Below are positions 40,433 to 49,538 of a stretch of 64,000 nucleotides of DNA, one piece after another. Source of the DNA: Pseudomonas paeninsulae (GTDB taxonomy: Bacteria; Pseudomonadota; Gammaproteobacteria; Pseudomonadales; Pseudomonadaceae). A program made the translations under genes and the position numbers. The stretch's first letter is position 1. Each line of letters starts with the position of its first letter. Below the pieces are notes generated by a model. It had not been told where the DNA came from and did no database searches. It saw only the letters and a program-made list of their open reading frames with translations. The stretch spans positions 3,646,501 to 3,710,500 of the forward strand of contig NZ_CP141799.1 in the NCBI RefSeq assembly GCF_035621475.1, given 5' to 3'.

Positions 40433-41134
40433 ATGGGCGCACAATGGAAAGCCAAACCTAGAGAAGCCGCCGCCAACGCCAGAGGCAAGATTTTCGGCCG
40501 CTTGGTGAAAGAAATCATGATCGCCGCGCGTAACGGCGCCGACCCGGACATGAACCCCAAGCTGCGCCTGGCCGTGCATCAGGCGAAAAAAGCCTCGATG
40601 CCCAAGGACACCCTGGACCGGGCGATCAAGAAAGGCGCAGGGCTGAGCGGTGAAACCGTCAACTTCGAACGCACCACTTATGAAGGCTTCGCGCCGCATC
40701 AGGTGCCGGTGATCGTCGAATGCCTGACCGATAACATCAACCGCACCGTGGCCGAGATCCGCGTCTTGTTCCGCAAAGGTCAGATGGGTGCTTCCGGCTC
40801 GGTGACCTGGGACTTCGACCACGTTGGCCTGATCGAAGCCTCCAGCGACAGCGGCGCCGACCCTGAACTGGCCGCCATCGAAGCCGGCGCCCAGGATTTC
40901 GAGCCGTCGGATGAGGGCAACACTCTGTTCATCACCGAGCTGACCGATCTCGACGCGGTGTGCCGCGCCCTGCCCGACCAGGGTTTCACGGTCAACTCGG
41001 CCAACCTGGGCTATCGCCCGAAGAACCCGGTCAGCGGCCTGACGGACGCCGAAATGGAAGAAGTCGAAGCCTTCCTCGAGGCCATCGATGGCCACGACGA
41101 TGTGCAGAATGTCTACGTCGGCCTGGCCGGCTAG
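40433..41134 (+). CDS. YebC/PmpR-family protein (YeeN-type paralogue)
   Basis: A 233-residue TACO1/YebC-family protein: [70 protein letters not shown]. YebC proteins act as transcription factors or, as shown for some, as ribosome-associated helpers of polyproline translation. The MGAQWK start, rather than MAGHSKW, marks the second paralogue similar to E. coli YeeN, not the ruvC-linked one. AAGAGAATCCGC precedes the ATG. It ends 60 bases before the convergent DUF488 gene. Confidence 0.93.
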   Translation: MGAQWKAKPREAAANARGKIFGRLVKEIMIAARNGADPDMNPKLRLAVHQAKKASMPKDTLDRAIKKGAGLSGETVNFERTTYEGFAPHQVPVIVECLTDNINRTVAEIRVLFRKGQMGASGSVTWDFDHVGLIEASSDSGADPELAAIEAGAQDFEPSDEGNTLFITELTDLDAVCRALPDQGFTVNSANLGYRPKNPVSGLTDAEMEEVEAFLEAIDGHDDVQNVYVGLAG

Positions 41135-41196
41135 GCGCGGAAGTTGTGAAAATATCGAGCGCAACGCCGCAGCGGGCGTAAGTAGCCTCTCAATAC

Positions 41197-41592
41197 TTAG
41201 AGCCTGTCCGCGTAACACACCGCCGAGCTCGGCTCGCCTCGGCGGTCCAGTTCCTCTTCGAGAAACTCGGCCAGCACCTGAGCGTTGTTCGACTGCTGCG
41301 CACGCGCGGCGAACAACAGGGTCAGGGTGCCTTTCTCGGCAATCTCCAGCAGCCCTTGCCAATATTCCGGATGGCCGGCCAGTTCGCGCCGATAGCGCTG
41401 ACGAAACTCGGCGAACCGCTCTGGCGCGTGGCCAAATTGGCGGCGCAACTCAGTGGACGGCGCCACCTCGCGCAGCCAGGCGTCCAGTTGCAAGGTTGCC
41501 TTGCTGCAACCGCGCGGCCATAGCCGGTCGACCAATACCCGCCGGCCGTCCGTTGCGGCCACCTCGTCGTATACCCGTTTGCACTGAATCAT
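41197..41592 (-). CDS. DUF488-family protein
   Basis: A 131-residue protein of the DUF488 family: CKRVYDEVAATDGRRVLVDRLWPRGCSK, then WLREVAPSTELRRQFGHAPERFAEFRQRYRREL and GTLTLLFAARAQQSNNAQVLAEFLEEEL. The RLWPRG motif is diagnostic. Function is unknown. ATG 41592 has AAGGGCAGAGG upstream. It is divergent from the lipoprotein gene at 41659 with only 66 bases between the starts. Confidence 0.9.
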   Translation of the reverse strand: MIQCKRVYDEVAATDGRRVLVDRLWPRGCSKATLQLDAWLREVAPSTELRRQFGHAPERFAEFRQRYRRELAGHPEYWQGLLEIAEKGTLTLLFAARAQQSNNAQVLAEFLEEELDRRGEPSSAVCYADRL

Positions 41593-41658
41593 CAGCCTCT
41601 GCCCTTGTGATCGCCCATATGCCTGAGTACCGTGGCCGCTCTTGCCAGGAGAGCTTCG

Positions 41659-42330
41659 ATGCACGCCAGTCGTATTTTATTGTTTGCCCTGTTGCCGCTA
41701 TTTGCCAGCTGCCAGGTGTTCAACGAAAAACCCAAGGCCGATTCGGCGCCACACACCCGCCTGCAGGGCGAGCTGAGCCTGGACGCCGGCCAACTGCTGC
41801 TGCGCCCCTGCCAGGAGCAGCGGCGTTTTGTCATCGCCAATGACGGCGCGACCGGCATCATGCACGATGCGGCCGAACTGCTGGCCGACGGCCCCAGCCC
41901 GCTGTTTGCCGATCTGCGCGGCCAGTTGGCGGCCAGCCAGCGAACCGGCGTCGATGGTCAATTGACGCTCAGCCGGGTGTACCGCCTGCAACACGAAGGC
42001 CCGGGCTGCGACGACCCCAACTTCAAGCGTACCACCCTGCACGCCAGCGGCCAGGAGCCAAGCTGGAGCGTGACCGTCAGCAGCCAGGGCTTGGTCCTCA
42101 ATCGCGCCGGCCAGAAACCGCTGGCCTTGCCTTATCTGGAAGAACAGTTGCCGGAAAGTCGCTTCAACCTGACCAGTGAAGCCAACGGCCAGCGCCTGGA
42201 GCTGTGGGCCGCGCCGCAACGTTGCGTCGACAGCATGAGCGGCGCCGTACAGCACCTGTCTGCCGAACTGCGCCTCAATGGTGAAGTGATGCGCGGCTGC
42301 GCCTATTTCGGCGGCGCACGCGACGATTGA
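41659..42330 (+). CDS. Lipoprotein with COG3650-type domain
   Basis: The 223-residue protein begins with a lipoprotein signal (MHASRILLFALLPLFASC). Near the C-terminus GRQLELWAAPQRCVDSMSGAVQHLSAELRLNGEVMRGCAYFG (here GQRLELWAAPQRC) is the COG3650 signature, a periplasmic domain of unknown role found in heat-shock HslJ-like and MliC-like proteins. A related segment precedes it (SLDAGQLLLRPCQEQRRFVI). CAGGAGAGC lies before ATG 41659. Probably an envelope lipoprotein. Confidence 0.8.
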   Translation: MHASRILLFALLPLFASCQVFNEKPKADSAPHTRLQGELSLDAGQLLLRPCQEQRRFVIANDGATGIMHDAAELLADGPSPLFADLRGQLAASQRTGVDGQLTLSRVYRLQHEGPGCDDPNFKRTTLHASGQEPSWSVTVSSQGLVLNRAGQKPLALPYLEEQLPESRFNLTSEANGQRLELWAAPQRCVDSMSGAVQHLSAELRLNGEVMRGCAYFGGARDD

Positions 42331-42465
42331 GTAAATTGATGTTTGTGGTGGGCTGCATGATGGATCCAGGCCAGCGCCGCGTGCCCCTTCCGGCCCAATA
42401 GCGCCTATAATCGCCACCTTGTCAAAGCTGCCGGGTTGCCTCCGGCCCTGATCCTGGATTGCCTC

Positions 42466-44082
42466 ATGCTGCGTATCACCGAACTCAAGCTGCCTCTCGA
42501 TCACCCCGAAGAGGCCCTGCGCCCAGCCATAGTCAAGCGCCTGGAGATCGGCGATGACGACTTGCTCGACTTCAGCCTGTTCAAGCGCAGCTACGACGCA
42601 CGCAAGAAGTCCAGCGAACTGCAGTTCATCTACACCATCGACTGCAGCGTGCACGACGAAACGGCGCTGTTGGCCAAATTCGCCGACGATCACCACGTAA
42701 CCCCCGCACCGAACATCACCTACCAGCCGGTCGGCCAGGCGCCGGCAGGCCTCGAGGAGCGTCCGCTGGTGGTCGGTTTCGGCCCCTGCGGGATCTTCGC
42801 CGCCTTGATCCTCGCGCAAGCCGGGCTCAGGCCGATCGTGCTCGAGCGTGGCACCGAAGTGCGCCAGCGCACCAAGGACACCTGGGATCTGTGGCGCAAG
42901 AACGTGCTCCACCCGGAATCCAACGTGCAGTTCGGTGAAGGCGGCGCCGGTACCTTCTCCGACGGCAAGTTGTACAGCCAGATCAAGGATCCCAAGCACC
43001 TGGGGCGCAAGGTCCTGCAGGAATTCGTCAAGGCCGGCGCACCGGAGGAGATCCTCTACGTCAGCAAACCGCACATCGGCACCTTCCGCCTGACCGGGGT
43101 GGTCGCCACCATGCGCGAGGAAATCAAGGCCCTGGGCGGCGAAGTACGCTTCCAGCAACGGGTCAGCGATCTGCTGATCGAGGACGACCAGTTGCAGGGC
43201 GTGGTGCTCGACAGCGGTGAGCAACTGCGCAGCCGCCATGTGCTCCTGGCCCTCGGCCACAGCTCGCGCGACACCTTCCGCATGCTGCACAGCCGAGGCG
43301 TGTACATGGAAGCCAAGCCGTTTTCGGTAGGCTTTCGCATCGAGCACCCACAGTCGCTGATCGACCGTGCGCGCCTGGGCAAGTACGCCGGCCACCCCAA
43401 GCTTGGCGCCGCCGACTACAAGCTGGTGCACCACGCCAGCAACGGCCGCTCGGTCTACAGCTTCTGCATGTGTCCGGGCGGCACCGTGGTCGCCGCCACC
43501 TCGGAACCCGAGCGTGTGGTGACCAACGGCATGAGTCAGTACTCGCGCAACGAGCGCAACGCCAACGCCGGCATCGTCGTCGGCATCACCCCGGAGCAGG
43601 ATTATCCGGGCGGCCCACTGGCCGGCATCGAGCTGCAGGAACGCCTGGAATCCCAGGCCTACCTGCTCGGTGGCAGCACCTACGAGGCGCCGGGGCAACT
43701 GGTTGGCGACTTCATCGCCGGCCGCCCCTCGACCAAGCTCGGCAGTATCGAGCCGTCCTACAAGCCAGGCGTCAAGTTGGGCGATCTGGCGCTGGCCCTG
43801 CCGGACTTCGCCATCGAAGCGATCCGCGAAGCGCTGCCCGCCTTCGACAAGCAGATCAAGGGCTTCGCCATGGCTGACGCGGTACTCACCGGCATCGAGA
43901 CGCGCACCTCCTCGCCGCTGCGCATCACCCGTAACGCCGACCTGCAGAGCCTCAACGTCAAGGGTTTGTACCCGGCCGGCGAAGGCGCCGGTTATGCCGG
44001 CGGCATTCTCTCGGCTGGGGTCGACGGCATCCGCGTGGCCGAGGCACTGGCGCGGGATATGTTGGGTCTCAACGAAGACTGA
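42466..44082 (+). CDS. FAD-dependent dehydrogenase, COG2509 family
   Basis: A 538-residue flavoprotein. An N-terminal domain (about 1-100) precedes the FAD-binding Rossmann motif VVGFGPCGIFAALILAQAGLRPIVLERG. The signature NVQFGEGGAGTFSDGKLYSQIKD and the C-terminal YPAGEGAGYAGGILSAGVDGIRVAEALA are characteristic of the COG2509 group. These are uncharacterised dehydrogenases related to geranylgeranyl-reductase-type oxidoreductases, found in most Pseudomonas. ATG 42466 was chosen because MLRITELKLPLDH is the conserved start. The gene is intact. Confidence 0.92.
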   Translation: MLRITELKLPLDHPEEALRPAIVKRLEIGDDDLLDFSLFKRSYDARKKSSELQFIYTIDCSVHDETALLAKFADDHHVTPAPNITYQPVGQAPAGLEERPLVVGFGPCGIFAALILAQAGLRPIVLERGTEVRQRTKDTWDLWRKNVLHPESNVQFGEGGAGTFSDGKLYSQIKDPKHLGRKVLQEFVKAGAPEEILYVSKPHIGTFRLTGVVATMREEIKALGGEVRFQQRVSDLLIEDDQLQGVVLDSGEQLRSRHVLLALGHSSRDTFRMLHSRGVYMEAKPFSVGFRIEHPQSLIDRARLGKYAGHPKLGAADYKLVHHASNGRSVYSFCMCPGGTVVAATSEPERVVTNGMSQYSRNERNANAGIVVGITPEQDYPGGPLAGIELQERLESQAYLLGGSTYEAPGQLVGDFIAGRPSTKLGSIEPSYKPGVKLGDLALALPDFAIEAIREALPAFDKQIKGFAMADAVLTGIETRTSSPLRITRNADLQSLNVKGLYPAGEGAGYAGGILSAGVDGIRVAEALARDMLGLNED

Positions 44083-44088
44083 GAGCTA

Positions 44089-44115
44089 GGGTGGACAACG
44101 CTTAGCGTTTCCACC
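44089..44115. repeat. Dispersed palindrome, GTGGAAAACG family
   Basis: GGGTGGACAACGC and GCGTTTCCACC lie just after the COG2509 gene. The arms pair with two mismatches. Confidence 0.5.
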
Positions 44116-44348
44116 ATTGGCGTACTTGCTCAGGGGGAGGGATGAGGCGCCATCTACCCTACGGCATGCGCAGGCAGCAGATCGTGGTGCGCCCTGCGTA
44201 TCTGCAATTCACTCATTTATCCTCCCCAGCGTCGGCCTACTAGTGGCCTGTACGGCTCGGATGACTGAGGTTCTGAGACAAGGCGCTGCGACGCAGTATC
44301 AGGGCCGCAGACGCCGACATTGACTAGTTGAACTCGCCACGCAGACCG

Positions 44349-45443
44349 CTAGATTCCAACTGTTGGCAAATCACCCGGCAATGCCACCCCCCGCTCGGCG
44401 CACGCCGCCACCGCGTCAATCAGCGGCGCCAGCGCGAAGCCCTGAGCTTGCAGCCAGCTCTCGTCGTAATAGGTGGTGGCATAGCGCTCGCCGCCGTCAC
44501 AGAGAATCGCCACCAGCGAGCCCGATTCGCCGGCCGCGACCATGCGTTGCGCAACCAGCAGTGCGCCGATCAGGTTGGTGCCGCTGGAGCCTCCGACCCG
44601 CCGCCCCAGGCGCCGCGCCAGGTAGTGCATGGCCGCCAGCGACAAGGCGTCCGGCACCTTGCACATGGCGTCGATCACCGTCGGCAGGAAGGACGCCTCG
44701 ACCCGTGGCCGACCGATGCCTTCGATGCGCGAGCCGCAGTCCAGGGTCAGGCTGGCATCGCCGCTGCGGTAATAGTCGAAGAACACCGAGCGCTCGGCAT
44801 CGGCGCACAGCACGCGAGTGGCGTGACGGCGGTAGCGCACATAACGGCCGAGGGTGGCCAGGGTGCCGCCGGTGCCGGGGCTGGACACCAGCCAGGTCGG
44901 CTCGGGAAAGCGCTCGCTGCGCAGCTGCTGGAAAATCGATTCGGCGATGTTGTTGTTGGCGCGCCAGTCGGTGGCGCGCTCGGCGTAGGTGAACTGATCC
45001 ATGAAGTGGCCGCCGCTCTCACGCGCCAGCCGTTCGGACTCGGCGTAGATTTGCGTCGGATCGTCGACCAGGTGACTCTGGCCACCATAGAAGGCGATCT
45101 GTGCGATCTTCTCCGGCGAGGTGGATGCCGGCATCACCGCGATAAAGGGCAGGCCCAGCAGGCCGGCGAAATAGGCTTCGGAAACGGCCGTGGAGCCGCT
45201 GGAGGCTTCGATCACCGGCGCGCCAGGCTTGAGCCAGCCATTGCACAGGGCATAGAAAAACAGCGAACGGGCCAGGCGGTGCTTGAGGCTGCCGGTGGGA
45301 TGGCTGGACTCGTCCTTGAAGTACAGCTCGATGCCCGGCAGGCCAGGCAGCGCCAGGGGAATCAGATGGGTGTCGGCGCTGCGCTGAAAATCCGCCTCGA
45401 TGATGCGGATCGCCTCGCGCGCCCAGAGTCTGCAATCGTTCAT
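44349..45443 (-). CDS. PLP-dependent cysteine synthase/desulfhydrase family enzyme
   Basis: The 364-residue fold-type II PLP enzyme has its Schiff-base lysine in [15 protein letters not shown] (Lys54), the phosphate loop [15 protein letters not shown] and the substrate loop [14 protein letters not shown]. It belongs to the PLP-dependent cysteine synthase family rather than being a classic CysK or CysM. Related enzymes are used as cysteine/cystine desulfhydrases or in cysteine detoxification. It lies ten bases after the DMT exporter gene in the same direction, so the two form an operon. That suggests amino-acid metabolism coupled to efflux. GAGGAGACAC precedes the ATG. Confidence 0.88.
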   Translation of the reverse strand: MNDCRLWAREAIRIIEADFQRSADTHLIPLALPGLPGIELYFKDESSHPTGSLKHRLARSLFFYALCNGWLKPGAPVIEASSGSTAVSEAYFAGLLGLPFIAVMPASTSPEKIAQIAFYGGQSHLVDDPTQIYAESERLARESGGHFMDQFTYAERATDWRANNNIAESIFQQLRSERFPEPTWLVSSPGTGGTLATLGRYVRYRRHATRVLCADAERSVFFDYYRSGDASLTLDCGSRIEGIGRPRVEASFLPTVIDAMCKVPDALSLAAMHYLARRLGRRVGGSSGTNLIGALLVAQRMVAAGESGSLVAILCDGGERYATTYYDESWLQAQGFALAPLIDAVAACAERGVALPGDLPTVGI

Positions 45444-45453
45444 CAGTGTCTCC

Positions 45454-46359
45454 TCAATCCAGCACGCCAACCGGTACGGGTGGCGCATTGCGCCATTGGC
45501 TCAAGGCCACTCCGCCGAACACCAGCGCAGCGGCGAGCAGTTGCAGGGTATTCAAGCGTTCACCGAGCAGCAGCATGGCAAACACCAGGGTGAACAGCGG
45601 AATCAGGTTGGTAAAGCCCGACGCCTGACTGGCCGGCAACTGGCTGACACCATAGTTATACAAACCATAGGCGCCAACCGTGACCACAACGCCCAGGTAG
45701 ACCACGGCCAGCAAGCCCAGCGGCGAGATGCTCGCCGGTAGGGGCGCGCTGAGCAGCGCCAGCGGCAGGAAGAACACGCTGCCGATAAACGCCTGCATGG
45801 CCGTCAGGATAAAGGCCGAATAGCGCGCGGACAGGTGTTTGAGCAGCAGGGTGTAGCCCATGGCGCAGAGCATGGCGAGCAGTTCGTAGAAGTTACCGAG
45901 CAGCGGATTCGGCGCATGAGCATCGGCATTGCCGGCCAGGCTCAGCCAGACCGCCCCCACTACCGCCAGGAGAAAGCCGGCCAGGGTGGTGCGGCTAATA
46001 CGTTCGTGCAAGAAGACGAAGGCGCCCATGGCCACCAGCAACGGCAGCAGCGCGGTGATCATCCCAGCCTGCGAGGCACTGGTGCTCTGCAACGCCAGGG
46101 CCTCGAAGATGAAGTACAGGCAGGGTTCGCAAGCGGCCAGGCCGAGCAGGTACTTCCAGTCGCCGCGGCGGTAGCGAAGACGTCCGCGCCAGCGCCAGGC
46201 GAGCAGGAACACCAGGCTGCCGAGGGCCATGCGGGCGAAGATCACCCACATCGGCGGCAACTCGGCGAAGGCCCATTTCAGGGCGATGAAGGAACTACCC
46301 CACAGCGCCATGGCCACGACCAGGCAGACCACTGCCAGTGCCCTGCCCTGACCGCTCAT
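45454..46359 (-). CDS. EamA/DMT-family exporter
   Basis: A 301-residue membrane protein with about ten spans in two EamA repeats: [80 protein letters not shown] and [33 protein letters not shown]. It is first in a two-gene unit with the PLP enzyme that follows ten bases later, pointing to export of an amino acid or its breakdown product. An upstream in-frame ATG at 46503 gives an unlikely N-terminal extension, so 46359 was used. Confidence 0.9.
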   Translation of the reverse strand: MSGQGRALAVVCLVVAMALWGSSFIALKWAFAELPPMWVIFARMALGSLVFLLAWRWRGRLRYRRGDWKYLLGLAACEPCLYFIFEALALQSTSASQAGMITALLPLLVAMGAFVFLHERISRTTLAGFLLAVVGAVWLSLAGNADAHAPNPLLGNFYELLAMLCAMGYTLLLKHLSARYSAFILTAMQAFIGSVFFLPLALLSAPLPASISPLGLLAVVYLGVVVTVGAYGLYNYGVSQLPASQASGFTNLIPLFTLVFAMLLLGERLNTLQLLAAALVFGGVALSQWRNAPPVPVGVLD

Positions 46360-46609
46360 ATGCCGCTCCACGCAAAAGCTGGAGTGTAGCCAGGCCAGTG
46401 CGGCGCGGACAGGTACAGTCGGGCGCAGGAATTGTGTGCTTGGCAATGGTTGCGTGGGTAATAGGACATGGTTCGCAGGCTGGGTCGGGCCGCACAGATG
46501 CAAGGCGTCGCGTAACCCAACAGGCCGGCGGCAGGCACACCGCTATGATGGGTTACCGCGGCGCGCCAATTCCGAGGTCAATGTACCGGCCCTGCTCTGC
46601 GTCGCGCCC
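46360..46609. other. Intergenic stretch with GATGGGTT-type repeat pieces
   Basis: GCTGGGTCGGGCC, GCGTAACCCAAC and ATGATGGGTTACCGCG within 46475-46560 are degenerate pieces of the GATGGGTT repeat family. No gene is supported. Confidence 0.45.
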
Positions 46610-46942
46610 CTACTGCTCCCAGGGCCTGCCGCGGGTCTTGGTGCTCAGGCGTAGTTTCTGCTGCAAGGCGGCCTTGGCCAGCATATGGGCGCTGACCGGC
46701 GCGGTGATAAACAGAAACAGGGTGATCAGCAACTCGTGCAGGCTGATGCCATCGCCACGGCTGCCGAAGTAGATCATGGAGGCGATGACCATACAGCCTA
46801 CGCCCAGGGTGGTCGACTTGGTCGGCCCATGCAGGCGCATGAAGAAGTCCGGCAGGCGGTACAGGCCAATGGCGCCGACCAGGGCAAACAGGCTGCCGAG
46901 CAGCAAAAACAGGGCGACCAACGCTTCGATCCAGCTATGCAT
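46610..46942 (-). CDS. mnhG: Mrp antiporter subunit G
   Basis: A 110-residue subunit with three membrane spans: LVALFLLLGSLFALVGAIGLYRLPDFFMRLHGPTKSTTLGVG, ASMIYF and LHELLITLFLFITAPVSAHMLAKAAL. The GLYRLPDFFMRLHGPTKSTTLG segment is the MnhG/PhaG signature. It is the last gene of the operon. The multi-subunit Mrp complex exchanges monovalent cations for protons. Confidence 0.94.
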   Translation of the reverse strand: MHSWIEALVALFLLLGSLFALVGAIGLYRLPDFFMRLHGPTKSTTLGVGCMVIASMIYFGSRGDGISLHELLITLFLFITAPVSAHMLAKAALQQKLRLSTKTRGRPWEQ

Positions 46943-46951
46943 GACAATTCC

Positions 46952-47221
46952 TTACTCGATGATGTCGCCGCGCAGCAGGTATTTAGCCACCGCCACCGTG
47001 CCGATAAAGCCCATCACGGCGATCAGCAGCGCCGCTTCGAAATACAGATCCGAGCCCAGCCAGATACCAAACAGCACCAGCAAGGCGATGGCGTTGATGT
47101 ACAGGGTGTCCAGGGCCAGGATCCGGTCCGGCATATCGGGTCCCTTGATCAGGCGTGCCAGGGTCAGTATCAGGGCCAGACCCATGATCGCCAGGCACAG
47201 CGGAATCACGTAGGCGAGCAT
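46952..47221 (-). CDS. mnhF: Mrp antiporter subunit F
   Basis: An 89-residue subunit with three spans. The family motif RLIKGPDMPDRILALDTLYINAIALLVLFGIWLG is complete. Its start overlaps the 3' end of mnhE by 16 bases and it ends nine bases before mnhG, consistent with tight translational coupling in the operon. Confidence 0.94.
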   Translation of the reverse strand: MLAYVIPLCLAIMGLALILTLARLIKGPDMPDRILALDTLYINAIALLVLFGIWLGSDLYFEAALLIAVMGFIGTVAVAKYLLRGDIIE

Positions 47222-47709
47222 GCGAATACCTCCAGCAGCGGTGCTTCGTAGCGACGCTTGATCTGCTCGACCAGAGCGGCCTCGTCGTCCACATCCAGAC
47301 CATGCACCAACAGGATTTTGCGGTCGTCGCTCAAGTCGGCGGATACCGTCCCTGGGGTCAGGGAAATGATGCTGGCGAGCATGGTCAGGGCCAGTTCGTC
47401 CTCCAGCAGCATGGGGATCTCGACAAAGGCCGGGCGCAACCGGGAGCTGGGGCCAAGAATCAGCTTGGCCACCTGCAGGTTGGCGATGACGATATCACCC
47501 AGTACCTGCAGGAAGAAAAAGCACAGCTTCAGCGGTTTGCGAATGCGTGGCGGGTTGATCCAGAACACCTGGGTCACCAGCGGAATCAGCCAACCGAGCA
47601 GTGCGCCAAGCAACCAGTGGCCCACGCTCATGTCATTGGCCAGCAGCAGCCAGACCAGCAGCAAGCTCAGGCTCAGCAGCGGATGAGGCAACCAGCGACG
47701 GGCTTTCAT
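47206..47709 (-). CDS. mnhE: Mrp antiporter subunit E
   Basis: A 167-residue MnhE-type subunit. It has two or three N-terminal spans (LLSLSLLLVWLLLANDMSVGHWLLGALLGWLIPLV), the FFFLQVLGDIVIANLQVAKLIL segment and the cytoplasmic signature SIISLTPGTVSADLSDDRKILLVHGLDVDDE. The ATG lies in the ATGA overlap with the mnhD stop at 47706-47709. A longer frame runs upstream but lies entirely inside mnhD. It also overlaps mnhF by 16 bases. Confidence 0.94.
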   Translation of the reverse strand: MKARRWLPHPLLSLSLLLVWLLLANDMSVGHWLLGALLGWLIPLVTQVFWINPPRIRKPLKLCFFFLQVLGDIVIANLQVAKLILGPSSRLRPAFVEIPMLLEDELALTMLASIISLTPGTVSADLSDDRKILLVHGLDVDDEAALVEQIKRRYEAPLLEVFACSPT

Positions 47710-49211
47710 GACGCACCTCCCGACAGGACGATCTGGCGATACAACTGCAGGTCCAGCAACTGGTTGGCCGTGGCGTCGACATAGGCCAGCAGAGGCGCGG
47801 CCAGACCGACCAGCAGCGGACTGAGCAGCAGCAGCCCGATGCAGGCCAGCAAACGCCCGGTGTCCAGTTCGGCGCTGTCCAACTGGCTCTGACCGACCCG
47901 CCAGAACAAGGTGCTGCCGGCGCGACTGAGTGCGACCAAGGTGGCCAGGCCGCCGACCAGCACCACCGGCCAGAGGAACAGCGCCTGCAGGCCCGGCTCG
48001 ACCGCACGTAGCAACAGCAGCTTGCCGATGAATCCGGACAGCGGCGGCAAGCCGGCCACACTGATCGCTCCGACGAAGAATAGGGTCCCCAGCAGATGCG
48101 GATTTTGCAATTCCGGCCCCTGGATCAGCTGGGTGGTTTTTACCCCACGCTGGCGCGCGATCAGGTCGGCCAGGAGGAACAGGCCACCGGCAATCCAGGT
48201 GCTGTGCAGCAGGTAGAACAAGGCAGCAGCCAGGGCTTGTGGCGTGCCCAGGGAAATCCCCGCCAGCACGGTGCCGACCGAGACCACCACCAGGTAGGCG
48301 AGCAAGCCATGCAGGCTGCTCGCCGCCAACGCGCCGATGACGCCCAGGCCGATGGTCAGCAGCGCCAACGGCCAGAGCCATTCCTGGGCCATATTGGCCA
48401 GCATGCCGGCATCGTCGCCGAAGATCAGCGTGTACACGCGCAGGATCGAGTACAGGCCGACCTTGGTCATGATCGCGAACAGTGCCGCCACCGGCGCCGT
48501 GGCCGAGGCATACGCCCTGGGCAGCCAGAAATACAGCGGCAGGAACGCCGCCTTCAAGCCGAACACCACCAGCAGCAGCAAGCCGGCGGCCCCCAGCAGT
48601 GGCGCCTGATCGGCATTGGCTGCGGCGACCCGCACGGCCATGTCGGCCATGTTCAGGGTGCCGGTGAGGCCATAGAGCACACCGACCGCCAGCAGGAACA
48701 AGGCCGAACCGACTAAATTGAGAATCACGTAATGCAAGCCGGCGCGCACCCGATCCGGGCCACCGCCATGCAGCAACAGCGAATAGGAGGCAATCAGCAG
48801 AATCTCGAAGAACACGAACAGGTTGAACAGATCGCCGGTGAGGAAGGCGCCATTGATGCCCATCAACTGGAACTGGAACAGCGCATGGAAGTTACGTCCG
48901 CGCTCGTCATCGCCGCGTGTCGCATAGAGCAGGGCGAAAAAGGCCAGCACCGCGGTGGCCACCAGCAGCAGCGCACTCAGCCGATCGAGCAGCAGGATGA
49001 TGCCGAACGGCGCTTGCCAATTGCCCAGGGCATAGACCTGCAGCACGCCCTGGTCGGCCTGCCACATCAGCCAGAAGCTCAGCGGCACCAGCACGGCGGC
49101 GGAGGTCAACGACAGGGTGCGTTTGACCGGCATGCTCAGCCGAGCACCGAACAGCAGCAGGCAGCCGATGAACATCGGCAGCAATACCGGCAGGATCAAC
49201 CCGTGATTCAT
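47706..49211 (-). CDS. mnhD: Mrp antiporter subunit D
   Basis: A 501-residue proton-pumping-type membrane subunit homologous to NuoM/NuoN, with about 14 spans. The Proton_antipo_M core includes GDLFNLFVFFEILLIASYSLLLHGG with the conserved Glu of TM5, GLKAAFLPLYFWLPRAYASATAPVAALFAIMTKVGLYSILR with conserved Lys residues, and GLPPLSGFIGKLLLL. Its start overlaps the end of mnhC by four bases and its stop overlaps mnhE. Confidence 0.95.
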   Translation of the reverse strand: MNHGLILPVLLPMFIGCLLLFGARLSMPVKRTLSLTSAAVLVPLSFWLMWQADQGVLQVYALGNWQAPFGIILLLDRLSALLLVATAVLAFFALLYATRGDDERGRNFHALFQFQLMGINGAFLTGDLFNLFVFFEILLIASYSLLLHGGGPDRVRAGLHYVILNLVGSALFLLAVGVLYGLTGTLNMADMAVRVAAANADQAPLLGAAGLLLLVVFGLKAAFLPLYFWLPRAYASATAPVAALFAIMTKVGLYSILRVYTLIFGDDAGMLANMAQEWLWPLALLTIGLGVIGALAASSLHGLLAYLVVVSVGTVLAGISLGTPQALAAALFYLLHSTWIAGGLFLLADLIARQRGVKTTQLIQGPELQNPHLLGTLFFVGAISVAGLPPLSGFIGKLLLLRAVEPGLQALFLWPVVLVGGLATLVALSRAGSTLFWRVGQSQLDSAELDTGRLLACIGLLLLSPLLVGLAAPLLAYVDATANQLLDLQLYRQIVLSGGAS

Positions 49212-49537
49212 CGGGTGGACTCCCGGCCATCGACGTGGTCGGTTTTCATTTCGCCGACGCTGCGCAGCGCCAGCACCACCACGAAGGCGGTCATGGCAAA
49301 GCCAATCACGATGGCGGTCAGCACCAGGGCCTGCGGCAGCGGATCGGCATACTCGGCGTTAGCGCCAATCACGGTGGTCACCCCGGTCTGCAGTCGGCCC
49401 ATGGCGAACAGGAACAGGTTGACCGCGTAGGAGATTAGCGTCAGGCCCATCACCACGGGAAAGGTGCGCGCCCGCAGCAGCAAGTAAACACCGCTGGCGG
49501 TGAGGATGCCGAGGGCCCCGGCAAACAAAGCTTCCAT
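49208..49537 (-). CDS. mnhC: Mrp antiporter subunit C
   Basis: A 109-residue NuoK-like subunit with three spans: LGILTASGVYLLLRARTFPVVMGLTLISYAVNLFLFAMG and DPLPQALVLTAIVIGFAMTAFVVVLAL. The DPLPQALVLTAIVIGFA signature is diagnostic for MnhC/MrpC. It begins one base after the mnhAB stop and overlaps mnhD by four bases. Confidence 0.95.
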   Translation of the reverse strand: MEALFAGALGILTASGVYLLLRARTFPVVMGLTLISYAVNLFLFAMGRLQTGVTTVIGANAEYADPLPQALVLTAIVIGFAMTAFVVVLALRSVGEMKTDHVDGRESTR

Positions 49538-49538
49538 C

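Noticed and set aside
41698..43698. 666-codon minus-strand frame across the COG2509 gene
   Set aside because: It is a GC-driven antisense frame; the plus-strand product has clear FAD motifs.
47706..48381. Upstream extension of mnhE within mnhD
   Set aside because: The sequence is Pro/Arg-rich and out of frame with mnhD; the ATGA overlap start at 47709 gives the exact MnhE N-terminus.
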